NCBI GenBank assembly: GCA_963826145.1
Contig: CAWGVW010000002.1
Coordinates: forward strand, 124,001 to 188,000
Direction of reading: 5' to 3'
From: JBGPLJ01 sp963826145
GTDB taxonomy: Bacteria > Pseudomonadota > Gammaproteobacteria > Steroidobacterales > Steroidobacteraceae
DNA length: 64,000 bases
The notes under the pieces were generated by a model, which ran no database searches, was not told the DNA's origin, and saw nothing but the letters and a program-made list of their open reading frames with translations. The position numbers and the translations under genes were made by a program. Below, piece by piece: positions 17,612-26,905 of the stretch. The first letter of the stretch is position 1, and each line of letters starts with the position of its first letter.

Positions 17612-20106
17612 GATCTGTTCGCGGCCGGGCGCGGGACGTCGCCGATCTTGAGATAGAGGTGTTCATCGCCCGCGAGAAACTCTGCAGGCACGCCTGCTTG
17701 CCTTCGCAGCCGGCCGACGGTGCTCTCGATCCGCCGACGCGCCTCGTTGGCGGTGTCGGCACGAACTTCAATGACGGTGAGGTAGCGCGGCACCGCCTTC
17801 GGCTCGAACATCAGGACGCGGTAGAGCTCATAGCGGGTCGCGCGGGCGACGCCCTCCGTCGCGACGATTGCAGGGAGGTAGGTACCGTCATACCACTCGT
17901 TGAACGCCGCTTCGGATGCAGCGCCAGCTGGCGGATTCACGCGCACGACATAGAGAAAGCTCGGCACATCGGCGTGCGCGGCAGCGGACACCTCGATCGG
18001 CGCCGAATACTCGTGATAGTAGACACGCTCGACGACCTTCAACAGGTCCGTCGAGCGGCCGCGCTGACTCATCTTGAGGGTCGCCATCAACATGTCGATC
18101 ATGATCTTGTCGATCGACTCGCCTTCCATGTTGTAGAGCGCGATGTACTTGCCGTCGTCCAGGTCACCGTCCACGGCAGTCTTCACGCCGCGGCGTGCCC
18201 GCATGTAGCCAGGAACCTCAAGGACGTCGGGCACGTCGATCTTGTCGTACCACTCGTTGAATTGAGCCTCCTGCTTCGGATCGGTATTGACCGTCTTGAC
18301 GACCATGAGCCATTGACCACTCCGGCTCGGCGGGCGAGCGGCGGGACCTGCGGCAGATGATGCGTCGTACACAAGCTCACCATTGATGAAGGTCATGCGG
18401 ACGGTCGTTGCGTGCACCTCGCGGATGGGCACGTCGAAGGGGTTGCGGTCCACAACGATGAGATCGGCGAGCATGCCGTTCTCGACGTGGCCGATGCGAT
18501 CCGCCGCGCCTTCCTGGCGCGCCGAGTTGACCGTAAAGAGATCGAAGGCCTGGTCGAGCGAGATCGCTTCGCTCTTCCCGAAGGATTGGTCGCTGCCGCC
18601 CGGCTTCTCGCGGGTGACCAGCGTTTCGAGGCCGATCCACGGGCTGACCGACGGCACGACCGACCAATCCGAACCCGGTACGACCAGCGCACCCGACTCG
18701 ATCATCTCGCGCACGGGCCACACTCGCTTGATGACCTCAGGCCCGACCGCCGCCGTGATGTCGTCGTTGATTGGCGTCGGGCCCCAAAGATAGGGAGAGA
18801 CTTCGAACGTTGCGCCGATCGCCCGGGCGCGCCCGATGTCTTCCCGGGAAACGAACGTGCAGTGGGCGACGTTGTGCATCTGGGCGCTGAAGCCGTTCGC
18901 CTTGCGCGCAGCCTCGATGGCCGTGAGCCCCGCCCGAACCGCGGCATCGCCGGCGGCATGGAACTTGACCGTGAGCCCCATCCGGTCGAAGCGGGTCACT
19001 GCCTCGTTGAGTTTCGTCTGCTCGACCATGAGCATGCCCATGCGAGCCGCTTCATCGGTGCGCCCCGGAATCGTGCCCTGGTACGGCTCGAGCATCGCAG
19101 CGGTGTGGCTGTCGGTCGGCACGCCGTCGAGAAAAATCTTGACGCAATTTGGAGCAACGCGATCACGCGCAAAGCTGTTGCGCGACGCCAGCACGGTTTC
19201 AAAGTGCTCATCGGGCGACCAAGTGAGGCAGAGTCGCGCGCGCTGCCTCAGGAGCCCGGCATCGGCCACGGCGTCATAGGCACGCAGTTCCTTCTCCTGG
19301 CCGGCGGAAAATCCGACCGCCGCTTCGGTGAATGAAGTGATGCCGAAGGAGAGCATCGTCTTCGCCGACCACGCAAGCGCATCATTGACTTGCTGCTGCG
19401 TCGGCGCCGGCACTTGCTTGAAGACAATATCGACGGCCGATTCCCGCAACACACCGGTCGGCTCGCCGGATTTGTCCCGCTCGATGATGCCGCCTGGCGG
19501 ATTCGGCGTTTGGCGCGTGATGCCGGCGAGCGCAAGCGCCTTCGAATTCACCCAGACGCTGTGCCCGCTCGTGTCCTCGAGATAGACCGGGTTATTCGGC
19601 GCCACGGCATCGAGCGCGGCGTGGTTCGGGATGCGTTTCAAGGCAGACGCATCCCATTGGCCGCCGGTGATCCAGGCATCGGGCGCGGTATTCTTGACGC
19701 AGGCCAGCACCTTGGCCTGGGTGTCTTTCAGCGTCGAGCCTTGCGCGATCCGGCAGCGGCGCTCGCTCAGGCCCGCGTAGATCGGATGCACATGCACGTC
19801 GTGAAGACCGGGCAGCACCGTTGCGCCGCCAAGGTCGATCACACGCGTGGAACTCGTACGCCGGGAATCGATAGAACTCGCGTCACCGACAGCAACGATG
19901 ACGCCACGGCTCACGGCCAGAGCTTCCGCCCAGCCACCGGGGGTCCGGATGTGCCCGTGCGTCAGGATCAGGTCGGCAACGCCAATTGGCGCCGGGTCAT
20001 CCGCGGCGCTCGACTGCAGCGCGGACGACGAGATGAGTACGATGGCGGCGAGCGCCGCACGGAAAACCTGCTTACCCCTGTGGGCGACACTCACGGGCAC
20101 ACTCAC
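17608..20106 (-). CDS. Exported YtcJ-like amidohydrolase fused to two C-terminal ferredoxin-like (dabb-type) domains
   Basis: The frame has several close GTG start candidates; the one at 20106 overlaps the receptor stop and gives a signal peptide ending SSALQSSAA. The first 540 residues form an Amidohydro_3 enzyme: GLHDVHVHPIYAGL (metal-binding HxH), KFHAAGD, and PGSDWSVVPS with the catalytic Asp. A linker (SSAAGPAARPPSRSG) leads to two similar 90-residue modules, WLMVVKTVNTDPKQEAQFNEWYDKI and FLYVVRVNPPAGAASEAAFNEWYDG. Both read like dimeric alpha/beta-barrel domains. The fusion is unusual. Operon: TonB receptor, this gene, MBL hydrolase. Substrate unknown. Confidence 0.88.
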   Translation of the reverse strand: MSVPVSVAHRGKQVFRAALAAIVLISSSALQSSAADDPAPIGVADLILTHGHIRTPGGWAEALAVSRGVIVAVGDASSIDSRRTSSTRVIDLGGATVLPGLHDVHVHPIYAGLSERRCRIAQGSTLKDTQAKVLACVKNTAPDAWITGGQWDASALKRIPNHAALDAVAPNNPVYLEDTSGHSVWVNSKALALAGITRQTPNPPGGIIERDKSGEPTGVLRESAVDIVFKQVPAPTQQQVNDALAWSAKTMLSFGITSFTEAAVGFSAGQEKELRAYDAVADAGLLRQRARLCLTWSPDEHFETVLASRNSFARDRVAPNCVKIFLDGVPTDSHTAAMLEPYQGTIPGRTDEAARMGMLMVEQTKLNEAVTRFDRMGLTVKFHAAGDAAVRAGLTAIEAARKANGFSAQMHNVAHCTFVSREDIGRARAIGATFEVSPYLWGPTPINDDITAAVGPEVIKRVWPVREMIESGALVVPGSDWSVVPSVSPWIGLETLVTREKPGGSDQSFGKSEAISLDQAFDLFTVNSARQEGAADRIGHVENGMLADLIVVDRNPFDVPIREVHATTVRMTFINGELVYDASSAAGPAARPPSRSGQWLMVVKTVNTDPKQEAQFNEWYDKIDVPDVLEVPGYMRARRGVKTAVDGDLDDGKYIALYNMEGESIDKIMIDMLMATLKMSQRGRSTDLLKVVERVYYHEYSAPIEVSAAAHADVPSFLYVVRVNPPAGAASEAAFNEWYDGTYLPAIVATEGVARATRYELYRVLMFEPKAVPRYLTVIEVRADTANEARRRIESTVGRLRRQAGVPAEFLAGDEHLYLKIGDVPRPAANRS

Positions 20107-22556
20107 CACTTGTAGGAGAGGGAAACGCCGACGGTGCGCGGCAGCCCCACCATGCGCACGAACGGACCATTCGCAACGAACGCCGACGGATAGTAATACT
20201 CGTCCGTGAGATTGCGGCCCCAGAGCTGCGCGCTCCACTTGCCACTCGCGTCACCGAGCTCGATGCGCGCGTTCACGAGCGTGTAGGCCGCGGTTGCAAA
20301 TGCGAAAGCGTTCGCCCCGCCGCTCGTCGTGCCCGTGTGGCTGAAGTCCGCGCCAAGCTGCAAGTAAAGACTACTACTCACCGGCCATTGATAGCTGGCG
20401 TAGGCGTTGTATGACCACTTGGGCGCCTGCGGAAGCTCCGTCCCGGACGCGTCGTAAGTCACCACATCCGGCCACACGCTCGCAAAGGGATCGGTTGCCT
20501 GCCATTCGAGCACTTCGGTGTCGAGATACGTTGCGGCTGCGCCGACATTGAGGCCGATGACCGGTGTCCACTCCCAGTCGAACTCCGCGCCCTGAATCCG
20601 CGACTTCGGCACGTTCGTGAGGCCAGAGATGTTGCCGACAAAGGTGACAGCCGCGTCCGCTTCCTGCTTGTCGCGGTAGTCGTAGTAGAAGACCGCCGTG
20701 TTGAGCTGCATCCTGTGTTGAAGCAGCGTCAGCTTCGCGCCGATTTCGTAGGCCGTCAGCTGCTCCGGTCCGTAGGGCTCGAGCTGCTGTGTCGTGTTCG
20801 ACGCGGCGCCGTTGAAGCCGCCCGACTTGAAGCCGTGCGAAATCGTCGCGTAGAGCAGCGAGTCCGCGCCCGGACGGTAGTCGACGCCGATCTTGCCCAT
20901 CCACTTCTTCGTGTTGATCGAATCGGTGAACACGTGGAACGCGTCGTTGACGTCCGGCGTGCCGATGACGTTGAAGATGTAGGTCGGCGAATTGGGGTCG
21001 TCGTCGATCGTGCCGCAATCGCCCGCCTGCAAGGTCGAGCCGAAGAGCGTGTTCTCGAAGTTGCCGAGGCTGTTGTCCGAAGCCGAGAAGGTGCAGCCCG
21101 TCCAGTCGCGCGATTCATCCGTGTAGCGCAGTCCCGCCGTGAGCTTCCAGCTATCCGTCATCGACCACTCGACGTGGCCGAACACGGCCTTCGAATCCGA
21201 GTTCTGCTTGTAGTTGGTATCGAGCTCGAGGATCGGCGCCAGGTTGAACGGCGCGACGCCCCACGGAATCGAGGCGTTGCCGTACACGGAATCCGGCATG
21301 AGAAAGTGATATTTCTCCTCGAGATCGTCGTTCGAATAGTAAAGGCCGGCGATCCAGAGGAGCCGATCCGTCTTGCCCGACAGGCGCAGCTCCTCGGAAA
21401 AGACATCCACGCTCGTCGTGTTGATGTTCGAGGTGTCGATGAAGCTGCCGCCATCGCCCTCGAAGGCCTCGACGCGGTCAAACGTATCGTAACCCGTCAG
21501 CGATACGAGGTTCATGCCATTGAAATCCCACGAAAGGCGCGCGGACGCGCCTTTCGTTTCATTGTCGCGCTGTGGCCTGATATTCCATGTCGTGCCGGTA
21601 ATGGCGCTCGTGTAGCTGTTCGACCAATCCGCCTCGGTCGCGTCGTGTCCCGCGAACCAGGGCGGCGTCGAGGTGAGCGTCACGAGGTCGCTCGTGTAGT
21701 CCTGCAGCGGGTTATGCGGCGCGAACGCGACCGTCGGCTGCCCGATTTCCTCGCCGTTGAACGCGGCGGGCGCCTGGTTGTCCGAGCGGTCCTTGATGTA
21801 GTGCACGTTGAGCTCGAGCGTCGCACTGTCGCTCATCTGAAAGTCGAGGAGTCCGCGCACGGCGCTGATGTCCTGCTCGCCCAGCGTATCGCTGGTCGTG
21901 AGGCTCTCCTGCCAGCCCTTGCCCGACTGGATGGCTCTCGCGGCGATCCGCCCCTGCACGCGATCCGACAGCGGGCCGCTGATGTAACCTTCGAAATCCA
22001 CGGTCTCGTAGGAACCATAGGACAAGTTGATGCCCGCCTGGAAATCCTTCGTCGGCTTGCGGCTGATGAAATTGATCTGGCCGGCCGTGGTGTTGCGGCC
22101 GTAGAGATCGCCCTGCGGGCCCTTCAGCACTTCGACGCGCTCGATGTCGAACATCACTCCGCGGCTCATCACGGCATAGGGAATATTCACCTCGTCCACG
22201 TAGAGACCGACGGTCGACGACCCGCCGGTGCTGAAGTCCTGAAAGCCGACTCCTCGCAGCGAATAGACGGGAACGCCGGTCGGCGCGACGTAGTTGACCG
22301 TGAGTCCAGGCGTCGACTGGGCCAGCTGATCGGCGCTCTGAATGCCAAGATCGCGCAGTCGATCGGCAGTGATGACGCTCATCGTGATGCCGACATCGTT
22401 GGCGCTCTGTTCGTGCTTCTGCGCCGTCACGATGATCTCTTCAAGCACCGATCCGCCGGCGGCTGCCTGATCCTCCGCCAGCACGGCCCCTGCGGCTCCG
22501 ATGCACAACAGCGACGCAATGGCGCGCTTCAGCGCGGCCGGGTTGGTATTGGACAT
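20103..22556 (-). CDS. TonB-dependent receptor
   Basis: The start is set at 22556, where a signal peptide begins (AIASLLCIGAAGAVLA). A TonB box-like IIVTAQKHEQSANDVGI precedes the plug (LAQSTPGLTVNYVAPTGVPVYSLRGVGFQD), and a full beta-barrel ends in an aromatic residue after VGVSLSYKW. At about 817 residues it is complete. It resembles the many sphingomonad- and Steroidobacter-type receptors of unknown ligand. It heads an operon with the amidohydrolase fusion and the MBL hydrolase, so the ligand may be a compound those enzymes modify. Outer membrane. Confidence 0.92.
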   Translation of the reverse strand: MSNTNPAALKRAIASLLCIGAAGAVLAEDQAAAGGSVLEEIIVTAQKHEQSANDVGITMSVITADRLRDLGIQSADQLAQSTPGLTVNYVAPTGVPVYSLRGVGFQDFSTGGSSTVGLYVDEVNIPYAVMSRGVMFDIERVEVLKGPQGDLYGRNTTAGQINFISRKPTKDFQAGINLSYGSYETVDFEGYISGPLSDRVQGRIAARAIQSGKGWQESLTTSDTLGEQDISAVRGLLDFQMSDSATLELNVHYIKDRSDNQAPAAFNGEEIGQPTVAFAPHNPLQDYTSDLVTLTSTPPWFAGHDATEADWSNSYTSAITGTTWNIRPQRDNETKGASARLSWDFNGMNLVSLTGYDTFDRVEAFEGDGGSFIDTSNINTTSVDVFSEELRLSGKTDRLLWIAGLYYSNDDLEEKYHFLMPDSVYGNASIPWGVAPFNLAPILELDTNYKQNSDSKAVFGHVEWSMTDSWKLTAGLRYTDESRDWTGCTFSASDNSLGNFENTLFGSTLQAGDCGTIDDDPNSPTYIFNVIGTPDVNDAFHVFTDSINTKKWMGKIGVDYRPGADSLLYATISHGFKSGGFNGAASNTTQQLEPYGPEQLTAYEIGAKLTLLQHRMQLNTAVFYYDYRDKQEADAAVTFVGNISGLTNVPKSRIQGAEFDWEWTPVIGLNVGAAATYLDTEVLEWQATDPFASVWPDVVTYDASGTELPQAPKWSYNAYASYQWPVSSSLYLQLGADFSHTGTTSGGANAFAFATAAYTLVNARIELGDASGKWSAQLWGRNLTDEYYYPSAFVANGPFVRMVGLPRTVGVSLSYKW

Positions 22557-22653
22557 GCCACCGCCCTTCCTCGAGGTTATGGAGGCGCAATGACGCCTCA
22601 TTACCGTTTATTACGCATGAGAGGGCCGCAGCCGCCAAAGCAGCGGACGCGCT

Positions 22654-25278
22654 TCAGTAGCGGTAGGTCGCGGTAAGCCCGATGCTGCGGGGCGGCCAGG
22701 TAATCACGTAGAGGAGCGGCGTGCCGCCGGTCGGCGAGCCGACGTCCTGATTGACGGTCAGCCGGGGTTGCGTATCGAAGAGATTCTGCGCGAAGAGGGA
22801 AAGATCCAGCCGGCCGGCTCGCACGCCGGCCCGCAGGGAAAGAAACGATTGCGCGGGAACCGTCCCGGCCCAGAGCGCATAGCTGCCATTGAGCGGATTG
22901 GTGTTCGGTACAAGATCGGACTGACTCGCGTTGTATTGATAGTCGGCGCGCACGTAGGCGTTGCGTTCCCTGACGGGAAAGTTGACCTGGCCAAAGAGGG
23001 CGAGCTTCCAGGGGGAGCCCGCGAGATGATCGCCGTCCTGCACGATGGATTTCACGGTCGGCTGCAACTGCACGGTCTCGGTGAACCGGGCATCGGTATA
23101 GCTCAGCGTCCCGCCGAACGTCAGTGCGTCCGTAGCGCGCACCTGCATCTGCAGGTCGAAGCCCTGGCTCGTGGCCTCGCCCAGGTTGGCGGTGAACTGA
23201 AAGCCGCATTCCGTCAGCGGGACGTTCTGCTGGATGTCGCTCCAGCGGATGACATAGGTGCTCGCATTCAAGAGAACTTTCTGTTCGGCAAACTGCGTCT
23301 TCGCGCCGATTTCATAGCTCCACACGCTGTCGGAACCGTAGGTCGGCGGCACTGCGTCGAGCCCGATCTGGTCGAGCGCGCTGCCGGGGCCGTAGCAGAA
23401 CTGGCCCACCGCCGGATTCGCTCCGCCGATGCGAAAACCCTTGGCCGCACTGGCATAGACCAGCGTATCGCGGGTCCATTGATAGGCGAGCCCGATCTTG
23501 GGTGTCAGCGGATGCTCGCTCTGCTCGCCGTGACTTGCGACAGGCTCGCCGACGACGGGGCCCGCGTAGAAGGTGACGCCCTCGAACTCGGTCGCCGAAT
23601 AGCGCAGCCCGAGCGTCAGCGTCAGATTCTTCGTCAGTGCAATGTCCGCTTGCCCGAAAACGGCGAGCTGACGGTCGATGCCCATGAAAGGATCCTGCAC
23701 ATAGATGTAGCCGCCATCGAAGACCGGAAAACCAAGGTCGGCGACGAGCGCCGGATCGAAGACGTTGAGAACCGTGTTCTCTTCCGCATGCTGGTAGAAG
23801 ACGCCCGCCGTCCAGCTCACGCGCGCATCGGTGCCAATCGACTCGAGCCGCAATTCCTGCGTCCAGTTCTCCTGATTGTCCTCCCAGAAGCCGCGCGCTT
23901 CATCGCCCGCCTCCGGGTAGGGATTGCCGAGGAATACCGCGCGGTCGTACTCGGTATAGTCGGAAATCGCCGACTGGTTGCGCTTGTAGTAGGACGTGTT
24001 CGACACGAGCCGGACGCTGCCGAGATTCGCATCGATCCTAAGGGCTGGCAGCACGAACTCGTCGGTGCCAGGATTCGATACGGCGTTACCGTTACGAAGC
24101 GGCCGCGCGAACTGCCCGTTCGTCGGATCGGGCTCGCCCGGCACGGGCGACCACCACGCCGCGGTGTCGTTCACGTCGCGCTTCTGATAGTAGATCGAAG
24201 GCGTCAGTGCGACGCGATCGGTGGGCGCCCATTTCAAGGCGAATCGCGCCGTCATTGAGCGGCTCCAGTTCGAAGCCGCATCGACGGTTCGCGCGGTGTG
24301 CCAATCCACGTGATCGATGTAGCCGCCTTCGTAGCGATAGGAGGCACTTGCGCGCATACCGATCTTGCCGGCGACCAGCGGTTCGCCGGCGGCGATGCCG
24401 AGTTCGAATGTCGGATCCCCATGCGCCGTTGTGGCAACTTCCGCGCGTGCATAGGCGGACGAGGTGTCGAGCGAAGGCTCAGGCGTGATGAAGCGTACCG
24501 CTCCACCTTCGGTGCTTGCTCCGAACAGAGTCCCCTGCGGACCGTGCAGCACCTCGACCCGATCGAGGTCGAAGAGCATGGGATAGGCATTGTAGGTGCC
24601 GAAGAAAAGGTGCCGGCTGTGAATCGGCGTGTCGTCGATGTAGATGCCGGTCGTCGCGGCACCGGCGTTCGAGTCGATGCCGCGGATGGCGATATTTGAC
24701 GACTCTGAGTTGTAGTTGGTGCCGTGAACGAGTGACACACCCGGCGTAAGACGCGAGACGTCCTCGATCGTGCGCATGCCGCGCGCGTCCATCGCGCGCT
24801 GGCTGTAGGCGCTCACACTGATCGGCACTTCCTGCAGGCGTTCCGCGCGGCGCTGTGCCGTGACGACGATTACTTGCAGTTCCGCGCTCGTGTCTTCGAT
24901 AGCGGATTTCGGTTCGGAAGACGACGCAGGCGCCAGCGCGACTGCCGCTTGCGCCTCGCGCTCCCTCAGAACGATGACGCCAGGACCCTGCTCTTCGATC
25001 GCCAGATCCGACCCCTCGAGCAATCGAGCCAGCGCCTCGCGCGGCGAGATCAATCCAGTCACCGGGGGCGAAAGCTTGCCGGCGGCAAGGCCCGGAGCGA
25101 AAAGCACCTGCAACCGGGTTTGCTTCGCCAGCTCCCGAAGAGCGTCCCCCAGGGGCTGGGCAGGCAGGCGAATCTCCCGCGGCACATCGAGGGCGTTGAC
25201 CGCGGGGGCTGCGGCCATGACAGGGCCGCTGAGCGCCAAACCCATGAGGCAAAGGAGTTTCGCGACAGTCCCGCGCAT
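22654..25278 (-). CDS. FecA-type TonB-dependent receptor with N-terminal signalling (STN) domain
   Basis: After a signal peptide (LMGLALSGPVMAA) comes an STN domain at about residues 35-115 (IRLPAQPLGDALRELAKQTRLQVLFAPGL...GVIVLREREAQ). The TonB box (VIVVTAQRRAERLQEVPISVSAYS), plug and barrel follow, ending LTATYRY; 874 residues in all. The STN domain is used by receptors that signal through an anti-sigma protein. The divergent ECF sigma and FecR genes start about 95 bases away, so this is one FecIRA-type system. The ligand may be a siderophore or a non-iron compound; the sequence does not settle it. Confidence 0.92.
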   Translation of the reverse strand: MRGTVAKLLCLMGLALSGPVMAAAPAVNALDVPREIRLPAQPLGDALRELAKQTRLQVLFAPGLAAGKLSPPVTGLISPREALARLLEGSDLAIEEQGPGVIVLREREAQAAVALAPASSSEPKSAIEDTSAELQVIVVTAQRRAERLQEVPISVSAYSQRAMDARGMRTIEDVSRLTPGVSLVHGTNYNSESSNIAIRGIDSNAGAATTGIYIDDTPIHSRHLFFGTYNAYPMLFDLDRVEVLHGPQGTLFGASTEGGAVRFITPEPSLDTSSAYARAEVATTAHGDPTFELGIAAGEPLVAGKIGMRASASYRYEGGYIDHVDWHTARTVDAASNWSRSMTARFALKWAPTDRVALTPSIYYQKRDVNDTAAWWSPVPGEPDPTNGQFARPLRNGNAVSNPGTDEFVLPALRIDANLGSVRLVSNTSYYKRNQSAISDYTEYDRAVFLGNPYPEAGDEARGFWEDNQENWTQELRLESIGTDARVSWTAGVFYQHAEENTVLNVFDPALVADLGFPVFDGGYIYVQDPFMGIDRQLAVFGQADIALTKNLTLTLGLRYSATEFEGVTFYAGPVVGEPVASHGEQSEHPLTPKIGLAYQWTRDTLVYASAAKGFRIGGANPAVGQFCYGPGSALDQIGLDAVPPTYGSDSVWSYEIGAKTQFAEQKVLLNASTYVIRWSDIQQNVPLTECGFQFTANLGEATSQGFDLQMQVRATDALTFGGTLSYTDARFTETVQLQPTVKSIVQDGDHLAGSPWKLALFGQVNFPVRERNAYVRADYQYNASQSDLVPNTNPLNGSYALWAGTVPAQSFLSLRAGVRAGRLDLSLFAQNLFDTQPRLTVNQDVGSPTGGTPLLYVITWPPRSIGLTATYRY

Positions 25279-25281
25279 GGC

Positions 25282-25300
25282 GATTATTATCGTTCTTATC
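25282..25300. promoter_or_regulatory. Possible Fur box upstream of the FecA-type receptor
   Basis: GATTATTATCGTTCTTATC matches the classical 19-base Fur consensus at 13 positions. It lies just before the receptor start and about 75 bases before the sigma gene, in the shared divergent region. If used, it would place the system under iron control. A score of 13/19 in a single site is suggestive only. Confidence 0.35.
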
Positions 25301-25320
25301 AGCGCAAAAGAGCCGGCCTT

Positions 25321-25348
25321 CCTGGCGCCGCGATTTGGCGGCGCCGGG
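25321..25348. other. GC-rich hairpin in the leader of the ECF sigma gene
   Basis: GGCGCCGC (25324-25331) pairs with GCGGCGCC (25338-25345) around GATTTG, and two C-G pairs plus one G-U pair extend the stem outward. It lies 26 bases before the sigma start. It has no U-run on the plus strand, so it may affect mRNA stability or translation rather than termination. Confidence 0.35.
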
Positions 25349-25373
25349 CCGGTCGAACGTAGTAAGTAAGGTC

Positions 25374-25946
25374 ATGGAGCGAATAGAAGAAGTGGGGACC
25401 GACCCCGTCGAAGCCGTGGGATCTGACCCGACGGTCGACAGCCAGCAGGCATTCCTGGTGCTGCTCTTCAACAAGCATCGCGCGGCGCTGCTGCGTCACG
25501 TGGAACGCCTCGTCTATTCGCGCGAGGATGCCGCGGAGCTCGTGCAGGAAACGTATCTGCGTGTCATGCGGCATGTGCAGACTTCGCGATTTGAAGCCGC
25601 AGCGCGCGCATATCTCTTTCAGACGGCCACCAACCTGGCGCGCGATCACCACCGACGGCAACGTTTTCGCGACCACGACCGTCTGGATGAACTGCCCGAA
25701 GCGGCCTGGCCGGCGGAAGAGGCATCACCCGATCAGGCGGTCGCAGCCGACCAGGTTCTCACCCTGCTCCGCTCGGCAATTCTGGAGTTGCCGCCGGTGA
25801 CGCGCGCAGTCTTTCTGAAGGCGCGGGTCCAGAATCTCGGTTACGCCCAGATCGCGCGCGAGCTCGGCCTTAGTGTGCGAACCGTCGAGCGGCGCGTCGC
25901 GGAAGCGATGCTCGCGCTCTGCAATCGTCTCCGGGTGGCGCCATGA
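25374..25946 (+). CDS. ECF sigma factor, FecI-like
   Basis: The ATG at 25374 gives 190 residues. Region 2 is FLVLLFNKHRAALLRHVERLVYSREDAAELVQETYLRVMRH; region 4 is ILELPPVTRAVFLKARVQNLGYAQIARELGLSVRTVERRVAEAM, a clear helix-turn-helix. This is the FecI group, whose members direct RNA polymerase to one adjacent receptor promoter. The next gene, fecR-like, overlaps its stop (ATGA). The N-terminal 25 residues (GTDPVEAVGSDPTVDS) are encoded by two GGGG/CCCC-type palindromes and are not part of the sigma fold. Confidence 0.9.
   Translation: MERIEEVGTDPVEAVGSDPTVDSQQAFLVLLFNKHRAALLRHVERLVYSREDAAELVQETYLRVMRHVQTSRFEAAARAYLFQTATNLARDHHRRQRFRDHDRLDELPEAAWPAEEASPDQAVAADQVLTLLRSAILELPPVTRAVFLKARVQNLGYAQIARELGLSVRTVERRVAEAMLALCNRLRVAP
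25392..25432. repeat. Two tandem degenerate GGGG/CCCC palindromes inside the sigma gene start
   Basis: GTGGGGACCGACCCCGTC (25392-25409) and GTGGGATCTGACCCGAC (25416-25432) are related near-palindromes, 24 bases apart start to start, so they stay in the same reading frame. They resemble the intergenic AAATGGGG...CCCCATTT hairpin at 7491 and a GGGGTTAGCCCCC at 26887-26899. They look like REP-type units absorbed into coding sequence. Confidence 0.35.
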
Positions 25947-26905
25947 CGCCAGCCACTGCATTGCCCACCACGGCAGCGGAGTGGTTTGCCGCGCGACGCC
26001 GACCACAGGATGCGAGCTTCGAAGAGCACTTCACGCGGTGGCTCGCGGAGAATCCGCGCAATCCGGACGAATATGCGCTGTGCGAACTTACGTGGGACCT
26101 CAGCGCCGCCGCGGCTGAAGGCCTGCATGTGCAAGTCCGTGGCCGCCCGTGGTATCGCCCACGCGCGATCACCGCAGGAGCGGCCGCGGTTTTCGTCGCC
26201 GCGCTGGCGATGGCTGTCTTCTGGGCAATATCACCGAAACCGGAGACGTTTCAGACCGCAGCCGGTGAGCAGCGCACGATCGCACTCGCCGATGGCACGC
26301 AGCTCACGATGAATACGCGGTCTGGCATCGAGGTGCGGCTCAACCGATCGAAGCGCGTAGTACGCATTCTGGATGGTGAAGTGTTCTTCGCCGTCGCGAA
26401 GGATCCATCGCGGCCGTTCATCGTGGAGACGAATCTTGCCATCGCACGCGCGGTAGGCACCCACTTCAACGTGCTCGCCAGTGCGGAGCGCGTCGAGGTG
26501 GCCACCGAGGAAGGCAATGTCTGGGTAACGACGGCGAGCGACCGCGCGGCGGGCGTCATGGCGACCGCCGGCGTGCGGGCGACGCTTGTTCGGGGCAGCG
26601 CGAGCCCCGTGCTCGACAAGGCGGACCTCACGCGCATCGAGAACTGGCGGGCGCATCGACTCGAGTTCGACAACATACCGCTTGACGCGGCGCTGCAAGA
26701 GTTCAGTCGCTACACGCGCCTTCCGTATCGGGCTGCAACGCGCGAAATCGGTCAGATTCCGGTCTCGGCCGTGTTGAATGTCGGCGACGAAAATGCGCTG
26801 CGCGAGACGCTTGCAGCGGCGTTTCGATTGACCGTCGTGGCGCACGAAGGGGAATGGCTGGTGGTCGGGCCGGTAGACAAACAGGAAGGGGTTAGCCCCC
26901 ACTAG
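25943..26905 (+). CDS. FecR-family anti-sigma regulator
   Basis: The 320-residue protein has a cytoplasmic N-terminal DUF4880 domain (AAEWFAARRRPQDASFEEHFTRWLAENPRNPDEYALCELTWDL). One transmembrane segment follows at about residues 75-97 (AITAGAAAVFVAALAMAVFWAI). Next is a periplasmic FecR domain (GEQRTIALADGTQLTMNTRSGIEVRL...RILDGEVFFAVAKDPSRPFIVET) and a C-terminal DUF4974/STN-interaction region (IPLDAALQEFSRYTRLPYR). It should relay the state of the divergent receptor to the sigma factor. The frames overlap as ATGA, so sigma and FecR are coupled. Confidence 0.92.
   Translation: MTPATALPTTAAEWFAARRRPQDASFEEHFTRWLAENPRNPDEYALCELTWDLSAAAAEGLHVQVRGRPWYRPRAITAGAAAVFVAALAMAVFWAISPKPETFQTAAGEQRTIALADGTQLTMNTRSGIEVRLNRSKRVVRILDGEVFFAVAKDPSRPFIVETNLAIARAVGTHFNVLASAERVEVATEEGNVWVTTASDRAAGVMATAGVRATLVRGSASPVLDKADLTRIENWRAHRLEFDNIPLDAALQEFSRYTRLPYRAATREIGQIPVSAVLNVGDENALRETLAAAFRLTVVAHEGEWLVVGPVDKQEGVSPH

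Noticed and set aside
20715..24258. Long plus-strand open frames (for example 653 and 496 codons) opposite the two TonB receptors.
   Set aside because: Arg/His-rich without domains; both are antisense of well-supported receptor genes.
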